The position numbers and the translations under genes were made by a program. This document shows, in pieces, positions 35,035-47,720 of a stretch of 64,000 nt of DNA (the first letter of the stretch is position 1; every line of letters starts with the position of its first letter). Below the pieces are notes generated by a model that searched no databases, was not told the origin of the DNA, and saw only the letters and a program-made list of their open reading frames with translations. Source of the stretch: Blasia pusilla (taxonomy: Eukaryota; Marchantiophyta; Marchantiopsida; Blasiales); the NCBI GenBank assembly GCA_050084515.1, contig CM114272.1, forward strand, positions 26,164,001-26,228,000, given 5' to 3'.

Positions 35035-36240
35035 CAATCATACTACCACTGTTATTGGCCTTAATCCCAAATCTACATCGTCTATAGCTAATAATTTTGC
35101 ATTTGCTCTGATATATGCAATAAGAAACTCTAAGCTTTTGCGATCACAAGGATTCAGAGCACATGCCCACTTTGGATCTTTTCCAAATAAGTAAATCTCA
35201 CGTTTGCTCGGGAATTCCCGACATAGAGGTTGTATGTCACATAGTTCATATTCTTCGTAATCATTCCTAGGGCATAGATTTCAGTGGCCTTGCTAAAAGG
35301 AAGATTTTGAGGCTCTGCTGTCAACTCTGGTGCTATATGCCCAACATGATTTTTTTTGTTCATGATGCCACCATCTACGAGAAGACTCTAAGACTTCATC
35401 AGTCCACATGGCATTTCCCCAATCTCCAATTCTCATGTATGGGCTAGAGTTGGATCCAAAATGGATGAACATGTTTCTAGCATGGCTCGGTATGAAAAAC
35501 CCCACGCTTGTGGACAGTCTCTATGGTACCAAGAAGGGCAACCACAAAATGTATGACATTTGATACTATTGCGAGGCATCTCATCTTTTCCAACTCTCCT
35601 AGATTACCCCCGCCGTTCTTCAAGTTATGGCATGCTTGCAACCAATTTTCAAGGTGTCCAACATTCCAATATGGAAAAATGGCACACGGTGGATCCTCGA
35701 TCAGCCTTCCCACCATGTGTATAACACCGCGATGTAAAATACTCGCAAACAACTCCTCTTGCATCATCGATTTTCTAGATCCTGATAGAGATGATTCCTT
35801 ACACACCTTCATGCAATAGTACATTTCTTCCCTAAAGCCATGGGTTCTGTTTATTTTACAACGGTACACAATTTCGTGTAAACTGGTTCCCACAGTATCG
35901 CTCGGGTCAAGTCCTATTACTACATTCTTATAAAAAATCTAAGTTATTGCACATGGAATTATCAATGTCAACCCCAGAGAAGTACTACGTCCCTTGAAAA
36001 GACGTTGAGCACTTCTTAACTCTATACAAAATCTTTCTAGGAGATCCGACTCTGCAACATTCTCCTTCTCATCCTTATATGTCTAGAGATAGAAAAACTC
36101 TCTCTCTAGGCTAACACCTTGTTGTGCCTTACTCAATCTATCAACCTCCACGGCATCCACTTCCGAGTCAAATCCCTTTGCCACTCTATTGGAAAATCTC
36201 AGAAATTCCAAGGTGTAGTCAAGTAAACCATCCATAACCC
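35035..36240 (-). pseudogene. Protein-kinase-like pseudogene
   Basis: Minus-strand remains of a kinase fold in order: an N-terminal helical region from 36235 (MDGLLDYTLEFLRFSNRVAK) with in-frame stops near 36110 and 35930; GTSLHEIVYRCKI and YYCMKVC (lysine of the ATP site); ILHRGVIHMVGRL; FPYWNVGHLENWL; GTIETVHKRGVFHTE where the catalytic loop should be; SHARNMFIHF; IGDWGNA at the DFG position; HVGHIAPEL; FSKATEIYALGMI. Frameshifts occur near 35490, 35365 and 35175. The HRD aspartate reads Glu and DFG reads DWG, so the parent may have been an atypical or pseudo-kinase even before decay. Confidence 0.75.
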
Positions 36241-37735
36241 TCAAAATTTAGGATCGTCTCTTGTCTAAAGAAAGCTAGAAAAACCAGTCTAACCATTCCT
36301 CTCTTACGGCTATGTTGAAATCATTCCTCATAGTTGCTCTTTGCCTCTTGACACCGATGTTGGACTCATTTTAGTTCTCTCCCTCTCTCGATGACCCAGC
36401 CAGCCCCACTAGACATTTCCCTCGGATGAAGAAGATAATAATATCTTATAAAATACAAGGGAAAGAAATGTACGGGTTGAGATAAGAAAATACCAAAAAT
36501 AGAATGAAGTGAGATGCTAAAAAAATGGATCAGAATGTATCAGCACGTGATTAATGGAAGCTTAGGGTTAGGCTCTCAAAGGGAATAGGTAGATATGGGC
36601 GTGTTTAGATAAGGTTCCTTGATCACCTCCACATTCCCAATGTGCTAAGGAGAACCAATCAAACAAGTCAAAACACTCGGTTCTATGAATCGGAAATCTA
36701 AAAATCACCAGACAAGTTTAGTGAAACAAGAGGTTTCTACACTCACAAACACTCACCTAATGTGGAGTCAATTGGAGTTTATTTCAGATGCAACAAGGAG
36801 TACAAATATCCAAGTTGGTCCCAAATAAAATCCAAGTACTCCCAAAAGGCACTCAATGGATTTCTCCAAAATTCCTAGTAACATTGAAAGCCCTTAGCTC
36901 TCAAGGCACCATAGAAATTTGGAGCCTTATAAAAAATATCACCAAAAAACTCATAAAACATGGAGAAATAGAGATAATTAGGTAAATTATCCCTAAATCT
37001 CCTTTCATATATACATTTTGGGGGCCCCTTGTAGGCCCTTTCCTTATGGGTTTTACCCAAAAGAGAAAAAAGGGTAAGGGAGGGTGAAGGGGAGGGGATT
37101 GGGGCCAAGTTCGAACTTGGCCCCAACCACTCCCATGCTGCCATGTATCCCCGTCGGGTTCGCGGGAACGATCGGCCCTCGAGCGGGCCATGGTGGACTA
37201 TGGCGGGCCCACGGGGATGGGGAGAGGGGGGCTTGTGGGCCCACATGCGGGCTCCGTCATGGATCACAGTGCCCACGCGCAGGACGTACGCGGGCTAGGC
37301 CCGAAGCGACGAATTAGAGGGCGCGACGCGGCCCAATTTGTCTGCGACGCGGGCCTGACAGAAAAATGGGGCGGAGCATGATGCGCACTGGCCGATAAAG
37401 GGCGGATTTCTTAGTGTGTGAGGGCCCGCACAGACATGTCCGTCCTCGAGACGGACATATGTCCGCGGACACAAACTTTGTCGACGTGCAACCTTGAGAA
37501 CCCCGCCCCAATACTCAATCTCTATCTAAAATCGTGCGGCGCTTCCGTGCACTTTTCTCATGTAGAAAAATTTGTAGCATAAATGAAACAAAGAAGTGGC
37601 TCTTGCTTCCATGAGCCGTTGAATGGAGAACGCAATCTCCAACCTGTAAAAAAAATAAGACATTAGCGAGGTCCGACATTGTAGAGCTCTCAATCTCTCA
37701 TTGTAAATCACAAGCACTCAAATATTTCTCACACA

Positions 37736-37739
<4 letters not shown>
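36241..37739. other. Non-coding stretch with a GC-rich island (about 37080-37470)
   Basis: AT-balanced DNA up to 37000, then about 400 bp of strongly GC-rich, CpG-containing sequence with many GGGCC/GGCCC words, then AT-rich again. Short overlapping frames on both strands are chance results of the GC content. An 8 bp-arm inverted repeat (ATGTCCGT/ACGGACAT) lies at 37436-37458. It could be a promoter-like part of an LTR. Confidence 0.5.
37099..37126. repeat. Perfect 28 bp palindrome
   Basis: Both strands read TTGGGGCCAAGTTC then GAACTTGGCCCCAA with no spacer, at the left edge of the GC-rich island. Confidence 0.95.

Positions 37740-37796
<57 letters not shown>
37740..37796. repeat. (CT)n microsatellite
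   Basis: About 28 CT units. Confidence 0.97.
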
Positions 37797-37799
<3 letters not shown>

Positions 37800-37880
37800 A
37801 AACCAAATCCACTCTTATAATAAGAAGCTAGGGTTATTCACAAGGCAAGGAGGACCATAGCTTTGCCTCCTCATACTAAG

Positions 37881-38160
37881 AGGTTTAATAAAGAGAGAAT
37901 GAGCTCCAAAGCTCTCCCTCTCTCCTTAGGTATAGCCCCTTAACTCTCCCAAACTCTCTCTCCATGGTAACTTATGCTTGCAAGTCACCTCCTTGATTGT
38001 TGACCTATTATAGAGGGTCAAGGTTTACTTATTCAACTCTACTCCTAATTATATATATTATGATTAGATACTTACCCAAAATAACAAGTTTTTGTATATA
38101 GCTCTAAATAAGCCAAAACGAAAGAGAAACTTAATCAGGTCATCCTCTTCCTCCGAAAGC
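37881..38160. repeat. Dispersed repeat copy B
   Basis: Related to copy A (10531-11035) in the same orientation, covering its first half: AGGTTTAATAAAGAGAGAAT, CTCTCTCCATGGTAACTTAT, AAGTCACCTCCTTGA and the AAGCCAAAACGAAAG end. The second half is replaced by unrelated AT-rich DNA. Confidence 0.7.
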
Positions 38161-38839
38161 TGTCCTTCGATATTGTTGAAGGCGCTCCACCAAAAATCAT
38201 CGATCCATCATAAAAGATGTTACACCATGGATTAGGAAATATTATAGTATAAATTTTTTCCTTATTATTAATTTTCCTCTTAGTGCATTTTAATTTTATT
38301 TCAATATTACTTGTGTTGGTGGTTTTTGGTAGCACAAATAGTATAACTTGTATCAATCATAAGCATCTAAAGATATCATGCAATTTTTTGAGCTTGAAAC
38401 ACTACCAAAATTCTTGTTTCTAAACTACAAAGTCCCAAATAATAATTATAAAGGAACCTAGTCCCTTCTCCACCACCACCACTTGGACTCATGAGTTTTT
38501 TAGACTATTATACAAAAACTTTGCTAGTGATTTGCAAGTAAGAAAATTTACTATATAATCTTGTAAAAAAGTTTAATTCCCTAAAAAAATTGGGGAAAAA
38601 AGTATTTTGTAATTCTTTTGTAGTCACTTTGTAAGTTAATTTCAAAAGTAAGGAAATGAATATTGCTTTACTAGGGATAAGAGGTAAATATTCTTCATAC
38701 TGCAAGTAATTTTTTTAATATTTACTACTCCTTTTGCGAGTCCAATTCATGCGAGCTATTTTTTTCTTCCAATGCGAGTTAACTCTAGTTCTTTCTATTC
38801 ATAAATGATTTGCAAAGTGAGGGTACTAGGCTTTGCAAT
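38161..38839. other. AT-rich stretch, nothing recognised
   Basis: No gene or element end supported. The right part is rich in TTGCAAGT/GCGAGT-like words that recur elsewhere in the window. Confidence 0.4.
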
Positions 38840-38869
38840 TTGTGACTTCTAGGAGTTACAACTAAGGTT

Positions 38870-39745
<876 letters not shown>

Positions 39746-40742
39746 AGCATGTACTCGCAAATAAACAAAAAAAAAACCCCATATAACACTCATAAATAAC
39801 AAAACCTAACCTCGGCCATAAATTCCCTTTTTACCTCCAAACTACTCCATTTTTGCTTTTCCTCCCAAAATTTTGACACTCCTCTACTCACTTTGCAACT
39901 GGTTTTTTCTATAGTGGATTCAAGTATTGAATTTTTTTGGTAAGATTTTTTTTAATGTTGAAGGACATATATATAAGTGGGATTCATAGTATTAAATTTT
40001 TTCCAAAATTAATTTTTTAACTACAAGAAATGAATGCATAAAAAAGGCATCCCAAATTTATTTTGGAAGGAACAAAATTCCCCCCTAAAATAGTATTTTA
40101 TAGTTCCAAAAATTAATGTAGACGGAAGGAAAAAGAGGCAAAAAAATAATTACTCTATGAGTGTACAAAACCACTATTTTGCAAGTACCCTACATTTCCA
40201 AAGCCACTACTTTGTGTATATTAAAAGCCATTGCTTGGACTCCTTTTTTTCTTACTTTGGAATTTCTTGCGAGTGAGTTGTGATTCAATTTTTGGCACTT
40301 AATCAAACTTGCAAAGTACTCAAAAAGCTGTAGAAAAAAAGAGAGTCATTTATGAGTACCTTTGGAGCCTTTTGCGATTGAATTAAGAATGCGAGAAAAT
40401 GGACCTTTCAAACCGCGTTTTAGTCACAAATTACTAGTCCAATTATCAAGTTTGCGAGCTGATTGTGAGTGTAGAACTCACAAAGTTGCGAGTCCAATAC
40501 AAATTTATGGAAACTCTTGCAACTCACAAAGTAGTTACAAGTATAGTAGTGTTTGACTCATATCACATTCGCAAACTACAAGTTAAAATATCTTCTTTTT
40601 GGATGTCGGACTCCCAATCTTGCAACTACTTTGTGAGACATTGCAAGTTGTTTGCAGCTCAACAGACATAGTTATCGCAAATTTATTGATGTTTGTTAAG
40701 ATCCTCTAAGGCTTAAGGGTGGTACTTGGAAAATAAGATAAT
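39746..40742. other. AT-rich stretch without genes
   Basis: No supported gene. 40250-40680 is dense in TTGCAA, GCGAGT and ACTCACAAAGT words, also seen near 55900 and 59750. Confidence 0.4.
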
Positions 40743-41644
40743 CTATATTATTATAAGAGATTGCCCTTATAGGAGTGACACATGCATTTTTCGGCATGTA
40801 GATAATTAACATACGTAATTCTTTCTGAAGTAAATAAATTTCTTTAAACACCGGATTTTTCTTTCAACTTTGGAGAGCACAGACATCGTCTAATGATATA
40901 CTAGTAAGGTACACGTGCGATGCACGGAAAATAAAAAAAATGTTTGAAAAGGTTTTTTAGTGAAGGGATTAATGATGTTACACACAAATTCAAACTTTTT
41001 TCTTCCTGCCCATAACACGTGAAACATTTTTTTCTTATCAAATTACCACATGTCAATAGGGCCTTTAAAAACACATCAATAATAGTTTTTTTAAAATTAT
41101 GTTTAGAATTTAGAATTTAATTTAATTTTCAAAATTCAGTATAATCTCCACTTTTTTAAATCTTAAAAGAGTAAGAAAATTTCACCTTTAAATAACACCC
41201 ATCTCCCCTAAATAATTTCACTCCTCCGTAAAAGCTCAACAATAACTATCCTTCCCCCTCCATTTTTCCCACCAAAATAACATTCACTAACCAAAATCCC
41301 ACCTTATTTTAAATAGCCGAATTATTCCCCTTTTCTATTCAAATTCATTTTCCTATCCCAAAATATAACATGTGAATTAATAGAATTATTTCAAAAATTA
41401 TCATGCTATTTATTTCAAATTTTCAATATGATTTATATTTTCTAAAATCTTAGAAGAGTAATAAAATTTCATTGTTCTTAGTAATTACAATCCTCCATTC
41501 ACTAAATTGAATTTGTGTGCAACATATATTATTTACAATTGTAAACAATTTTTTTTCCGTGCTTACGATTGTTTACAATCCTAAACAAATTGTTTACGAT
41601 TGTAAACAATTTTTTTTCCGTGCATCGCACGGGTACCTTACTAG
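40743..41644 (+). mobile_element. Helitron-like element, plus-strand ends
   Basis: Begins TCTATATTATTATAAGAG after an A (40742) and ends with the hairpin CCGTGC-ATC-GCACGG (41618-41632), then GTACCTTA and CTAG before a T. These are the expected Helitron 5' TC, 3' hairpin, CTRR and A/T target. No helicase or replication-initiator frame is present, so it is non-autonomous. An opposite-facing copy of the 3' end lies inside it at 40901. Confidence 0.6.
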
Positions 41645-43096
41645 TATGCATAATAGGACAAGATAGTGATAGAATAAGACAAAATAGTCAACACTCTTGA
41701 ATTTTGTTGCCTTAGCCTCTTTAGATGGGTAGAAAGAGAATAAAGGAAACAAATATGGACTTTAATCGAACATATATTAATCAATTAGTAATTAATCTAA
41801 TATTATAATGTGTGATTATAAATATTCATAAAATATAATTAATATGATAAATAACCACAATTTTAGAATTTTACCTCAATTCATATTTGATGGAAAAAGG
41901 AAATAAAAATTTAATGCAAGAGTAGATTTTTTTTTGATTTTATGGAAAGATAAAATTACTTAGAACAATTGTTTGAAGAGTTTTGGTTGGTGAGGGGATT
42001 AATGATGCTGCACACAAATTCAAACTTTTTTTCCTGCCCATACCATGTGAAACAATTTTTTCTTGTCCAATTACCACATGTCCATAGGGCCTTAAGAAAT
42101 AGATGTCAATAAAAGCTTTTTTTAATTATGTTTAAATTTTCAAATTTTATTTCATTTCAAAATTTAAGATTAATTTCCAGTTTTTTTCATCTTCAAAGAG
42201 TAAGAAAATTTCACCTTTAAATAAACCCCATCTCCCCTAAATAATTTTAACTTTCCGTAAAAGCTAATTTCAAATTTTATAATTTCCAATCTTATAAATT
42301 TAAAAAAAGTAAGAAAAGAAAATCACCTTTAGATCATATCCGTCTCCCCTAAATAATTACGTTGCTCCCTAAACATTCCAAAAAAAATTATTCTTCCCCT
42401 TCCACTCTTCCCACCAAGATCACATTCACTAGCAATTTTTTCATTAATTTTAATTAATGAAATCATTTTCCTTTCCCAAAATGTAACTTGTAAATTTGTA
42501 AGATTAATTTTAAAAATAATCACATCATTAATTTCAAATTTTAAATAGATTTTTTATTTTCTAAAATCTTAGAAGAATAATAACATTTCACTCTTTTAAA
42601 TAATTATAATATTCCATTCAAATTTAAATGATATCCCAATCCCCTAAATAATTGTAATCTTCCATAAAATATGATATATTCCTTCTCCATTAAAATTTAT
42701 TTTCCCTTTCCATCACATATAAATTAAAACACAAATTCATTTTTTTATTCAAAATAAAAAAATTCTATTTTATTAATATTTAGAATCATCCATTATAATA
42801 TTAAAGAAAATATTAATTATTTAATAAAATATTTTTTCTATTCCATTCAAATCCTTATGGATTTTTTATACTTTGACTATTTTTATCCGAGTGATGTGTT
42901 TCAAATAAAAAAATTCAAACACGTTGATTATTATTATTTGAATACCCCTCCCCTTAGTTGTCCCCGTAGCCTCTCCTCTACCATGTGTTGACATCTCCCG
43001 ATGTCGCCACTGAAAAATCCCTTTGACACGTGTGGTAAGGAGAAGGTTTCTAAATGTCTACGTGTCCCTAATCTTGTCCTCTTTTAATAATATAGC
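40901..43096 (-). mobile_element. Possible second Helitron-like element, minus strand, overlapping the first
   Basis: The minus strand ends with the same hairpin plus CTAG at 40901 (followed by T). A start-like sequence TATATTATTAAAAGAGGACA, resembling the other family members, lies at 43096 on the minus strand, although its first bases are GC rather than TC. The interior is AT-rich without coding frames and holds two related segments about 1.03 kb apart. Confidence 0.4.
40955..42490. repeat. Direct duplication of a 500 bp or longer segment, about 1.03 kb apart
   Basis: 40955-41450 and 41985-42490 share ordered blocks: GGGATTAATGATG, CACACAAATTCAAACTTTTT, CCTGCCCATA, TTACCACATGT, ATAGGGCCTT, AGTAAGAAAATTTCACCTTT and CATCTCCCCTAAATAATTT. 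A third partial echo of the last block occurs at about 42310-42360. Confidence 0.8.
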
Positions 43097-43099
43097 TTA

Positions 43100-43530
43100 A
43101 ATCATCACTTAACCACTTTTCCCATAAATGTAATCCCCATCAATCAAAATAAACCTCACTTATTCCTATAATAATTACTATCCAAGTTTTAACCCACTCT
43201 TCATGTACATAAAATCATAACTAAATCATTCCCCATAAATATAACCCCCATCAATCAAATAAAATCCCACTACTTCATACAATAATTTCTACAAAGTTTT
43301 AACCCATTCTTCACATATATAAAATCACTATTAAATTTTTCTCTCGTAAATATAATCCTCATCAATCAAATTAAATCTCATTACTTTCTATAATAATCAA
43401 TATTAAGTTTTAACCCATTCCTCACATATATAAAATCATCACAAAATCATTCTCTCACAAATATAATTCGCACAATCGAATTAAATTTCATTACTTCTTA
43501 TAATTATTATTATCTAAAAATTTAATTAAA
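43100..43530. repeat. 111 bp tandem repeat, about four copies
   Basis: The block TAATCCCCATCAATCAAA / AGTTTTAACCCATTCTTCAC / ATATATAAAATCA recurs with markers at 43131, 43242, 43353 and 43464, exactly 111 bp apart, with scattered substitutions. Confidence 0.88.
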
Positions 43531-43689
43531 TCTTTTTTTAAAATAAATTACAAAATGAAGATATAAAAAATAATAACATATTATTATGAACAAGACAAAT
43601 TTTGTATCTCGATATTGAATCACAAAACTAATACAAGAAAATTTTTAAACAATTTGAGATTTAATATACCAACAGCATCATAGCAAAAC

Positions 43690-44272
43690 ACCTTTGAATA
43701 TCTTAAGCGGCGGACTCCCACGGATACTCTGGCGCGAACGTAAACCGGGCCACATGTGGGACCCAGTTACAGTGGGCAGCTGACAACGCTAGACCCGTTG
43801 TGCCCAATCTGCGTGCGGACTCCTTCTTGGATCGGTGACGTGTCAACTCTCCAAACCCATGTGGCGGGCCCTCCGGTCAGGAGGAGAGAAGCAAGGCACA
43901 ATCCAATCGCAGGTGTCCGCGCAGGCTCTACCTTGTGCCAGGTCGAGATCAGGCGGCCGACGCGTGGCTTACGCGCAATGAGGTGTGATTAGGGAGCGAA
44001 AGCACGATTTGACACCCGCGCTACCTAATTCGTGTTTGGCTCAAAGGTTGCGCATCAGGGATTGAACGCGAAGCGAGTGCCACGCTCTACTCGAACGAAC
44101 GAAAAGAAAGGAAAAAAAAGGTAACTTCTGAAGAAACTCGTCGAGAATGGAGATCACATCTCTGGGATCGACAGAGCCTTGAAATTGAGGCGGTGGAGTT
44201 TCTCGTGAAGCCGAGCTACGCAACAAGCATCGCGCTGCCACCGCTCGTCCTCTTCTCGCTGTTGAATTAGCT
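43690..44272 (+). promoter_or_regulatory. Promoter and 5' leader region of the HdeD-like gene
   Basis: Composition changes abruptly from AT-rich to GC-rich, CpG-containing DNA at about 43700, ending at the start codon. CACATGTG (43751) and GACGTGTC (43837) are E-box/ABRE-like words of the kind used by plant bHLH and bZIP factors. No TATA box is clear. Functional use is unproven. Confidence 0.35.
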
Positions 44273-45947
44273 ATGGCCGCCGAGAACGAGGCCCAGCGTG
44301 GGGGCACTGGGAATGAGGCGCAGGTCGATCGAGAAGCTCCAACTCCGGGAAATCGGAGGGTTTCGTTATCGAGCGTGAGGGATTTCTTCGCAGGCTACCC
44401 GATCTATGGAAATAACCGTGTGGATATACTAGTTCCACCAGATGCTACTTTCGCACCGGGAATCAGGGAGTTCTACGTCAGCTATGGTGGAGAAGGCCAG
44501 GAGAAGCAGCTGACATTTCATTATGCCATCAAGGGTTTGTTGTTTCTGGTAGTGGGAGTGATTGCGATTTCGTTCCCGTTTATATTCGGATTAGCGATCG
44601 AGATGCTCTTGGGATGGATTCTGTTGCTCGGTGGAGCCGTCACTCTGATTCAATACTGCATGGTTCGCGAGAACCCTGGCTCCAACTGCTTCCTCCTCCT
44701 CGGTATTCTGCATTTTGGTGTCGGTATGTGGCTAGTGTTAAAACCGCTTGAAGGTCTCACAACGCTGACAGTTGTCCTGAGCGGGTGGTTTCTTGGACAC
44801 GTACGTTTTCTCATTCTCCTGCCCGCCCTCGCCAATTGTTTGTGTCGTCAGAAGTGAGAGAAGGTGGATAGGATCGTGGGGAAGGGTGGCTTGCTTGATT
44901 CCATGCTTGCCAGAGCAATTGCCAAGAGGGAGTAAGTTTTATGCTATGAGTCCATCGCCCTACTAGTCTGCATTATCTTCCTGAAGCTTTCGACAAGCTC
45001 ATCCCGGTTTGTGCCAGCTCTTTTGGATCCTCGCATCCTACTTCAGTGTATGCTTACCAATTTTGTGCTCCAGGACCACCTATTCATCCAAGTGCTTTCC
45101 TCCCTTGAACCAATTGAATTTTCCCTTTTGGCCCAAGAGAAGATGGTGCCTTTGAAAATGACTACGCTCAGTTCTCTCCATGGAACGAGATTGAGTCCGG
45201 AAGATTCGAGCGCTCAAGAGACTACCTCGGTTGCCTCTTGAGATTCGCACCCGATTTGCAGCTCTTCACGCTGCGTCACGGACACCATCTCTCAACTATC
45301 GCCTCCCTACCCACTTCAGTCAGTCTAGAAACAACGGCTACAGCTTCGCTGCCAACTTTACAGTCCTTAGGTACTTGCTGCCAAAATCCAATCCAGAAAT
45401 GTCTGTTCGGTGTGGTATGTGTAACCGTTCTTTATCTGCGTCGAGATTTATGACGTTGGCGGTTTCATTCTTGCTTGGGGGCAAACGTAGGATGGTGAAG
45501 ACCTTGATTACGGCGTCATTGTGTAAGGATCGTTGAACGGCTCTCTTGTTCAGTTTATGACGACCTTTACGGAACCGAATTGGAAATTTCGTCAGTAGCT
45601 CCTGTCTGTTAGGAAGCATCTATTTTTCAGGGTTCTGAGAACTTCCTGGAGTCTGTAGTTTGTCTAACGATGCACTTACCGGATATTTTGAACAGGGCTT
45701 TCTGAAGTTGTTCATGGCATGGCAAGTGCGTCGTCTGAATTTCTGGCCTCTACTAGTGTTGAGTGGATTCCTATCCCTCGGCCTCGGCTTCAGCATTGTT
45801 TATCTCACTCCGACGTACGGACTGAAGCTAGTGGGCATCATCTTCGGCGCCGACATTGCTGCTACTGGGATCTCAGTTCTCGCGATCTCAATTGTGGCCA
45901 CATTCAGAAGACGTACTTCCCAAGCTCTCCCCCTCACCTACTCTTGA
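44273..45947 (+). CDS. HdeD/DUF308-family integral membrane protein, two exons
   Basis: Exons 44273-44800 and 45696-45947 join in phase 0 (donor CAC|GTACGT, acceptor GAACAG|GGC) to give 259 residues. The first 80 residues are a hydrophilic leader with DFFAGYPIYGNNRVDILVPP. Six membrane helices follow: about residues 87-104 (GLLFLVVGVIAISFPFIF), 106-128, 138-156, 161-178, 193-211 and 217-240. The repeated G-x-hydrophobic...P pattern in paired helices is the DUF308 signature, known best from bacterial HdeD acid-resistance proteins. Its plant role and location are unknown; no clear transit peptide is seen. The intron and flanking plant-like sequence show it is a resident nuclear gene, not contamination. 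Confidence 0.85.
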
Positions 45948-47470
45948 GACGTTTTGTGTGAAGCCTGCTGAGTACCAGAGTGGAACAGAATTGCCCTGCT
46001 TACGTTTGTAAGCACTTCATCATCCGGTGCAGGCGGGCGGGCATAGATTGCACTGTCATCGCGTGAGGTTCCTGTCGTCTTGATCATTGCGTCTTTCAGT
46101 TGTGAGCTGCAGCAACCTGAAGACTGGAATTGGCTTGTATTGATTTCACTTCCTGGTTGTGCAGGTCGCCTAGTGGCTGCTCCAAGCCGGACTCTTGGAG
46201 AACCGCTTCTTGCGGATGCTGCTGCTTAGCTTCAATTGGTGGGCTCTCCCGGCTGAAGCTCCCTTAATTCCAAGGATTGCGCTCATTGATTCGACTGGTA
46301 GATTGGACCAGGATTGTACATGCCTCGAGCATAATGCAAACATAGCCTTTGGCGAATTCTCTGCGGCTAGTAACTTCCAGCAGCTTCATGTCATACGTGC
46401 CCTTAATTAGTTGAGATGATCCCTGGCCACCTACCGTCAGAGTACCAAGAAATTATCAATTTTAAGGCATCATGCACCCAACGTCGACAACAGTTCGACT
46501 ACTCAATCCGATGGACTCGGTAATTGGAGAACTTTATTGTACTGAATTATGAGAAAGTAATGATAGGCACAGCTTATTCTGTATAGTCATACCTAGCAGC
46601 GGAAATGCCTTTCCATTGTTTCTGGTCTACTGCCCATCCCTCGGTTTGAAATTCAAGTATGTAAAGATGATGTAAACATTCTACAGTGAGAACTGCAGTA
46701 GAAAGACGGCATGAAGCGAGTGCTGGGACGTCGTACCTGAAGGGACTTGCAGCACAATCAGCTGCGCATGTGTGCGTGGATTTAGAAAGTTTTGCCGCTT
46801 AGTTTAAGAGGTGCATCCTTTGAAGCTTGCAACTCCTCTATCAGTGAACTCTGCCTCGAGAACTGTCGATTTGGGCTGCTTTCAGAGCCACTAGTTCTTG
46901 GCTAATATGTGTGGGTATGGTTGTCACGCCGTAATACAAGCTGAAAGGACGAAAGATCACCAACACTCGTAAAGGGATTTGGTGAAAGTCATCTGCAGGG
47001 TTGTCCGAAAAGTGTTATAAGATACATTGGATAGGTGCATTCATTGCAACCATCCATCCCCAATGGACTTTCATGTACCCGTCGACTCACAAAAGTTTTC
47101 AGGACCTGTGCAGTACAATCCAGGTCGGCTCTAAAGCTAGCTCCGAGTCTCCCCACGTAACAAGTTAGCCGTCCAATCTTCCCTGGATTATTTGTTGTGG
47201 CGAGAGAATTATCTGGTAAGCAGGTCGTTTGTGCAGTCACGGGTGGGAGTGTAGACTTACGTATGTGAAGGGAATAGTCAATAAGGAGATAGCCCATTAG
47301 ATTTTATGCATAAGGAATGGCACATACCTAGAGCTGAATGTGGAATTTTCCATCGCTGCGAAATACAACGGGATCACTCTTGTCTACCCCTGTCCTCAAA
47401 GTGACTACCAGTCATGAAGACACAGAGGACTGAGGCCTCCCAGTCAGTTTTTAGGATAACATCGTCTGAG
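45948..47470. other. 3' flank of the HdeD-like gene, no further gene resolved
   Basis: Probably contains its 3' untranslated region (to about 46680). A minus-strand open frame at 46989-47297 (102 codons) has no recognisable motif and no splice-supported partner, so it is not called. Confidence 0.4.
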
Positions 47471-47720
47471 CGGAGAGCATATGGAACGTCAGAAAAGTCT
47501 TGGAAAATCACAAAGACAACGTCACGTCTGACAAAAATCACACATGTCACCGCTTTACAGAGTCGAGAATGGGGAAGTGCGAGGGTTTCCAAAGGCACGC
47601 TAGTACTACGAACAAGGCATCTCAAGGTCTTCGAACTTCAAATGCACATCTGACTTGGGTTTCTACAGGTGACTCAAAGAATAGAGAACATGTCAATGAA
47701 ACGTTGCAGACCAAACTACG
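47471..47720 (+). CDS. Candidate exon of an unrecognised plus-strand gene
   Basis: Open on the plus strand from about 47470 to a strong donor (CTACG|GTAAGT, exon end 47720). It encodes a hydrophilic Asn/Ser/Thr-rich segment with NHTCHRFTESRMGKCEGFQR and SNAHLTWVSTGDSKNREHVN. The upstream acceptor is uncertain (47470 or 47490). It ends in phase 2 while the next clear exon (48205) would start in phase 0, so they may be separate genes or an intervening exon was missed. Confidence 0.35.

Noticed and set aside
36875-37276. 133-codon Pro-rich minus-strand frame
   Set aside because: Falls across the GC-rich island, with competing frames in other registers and no motif; judged a composition artefact.
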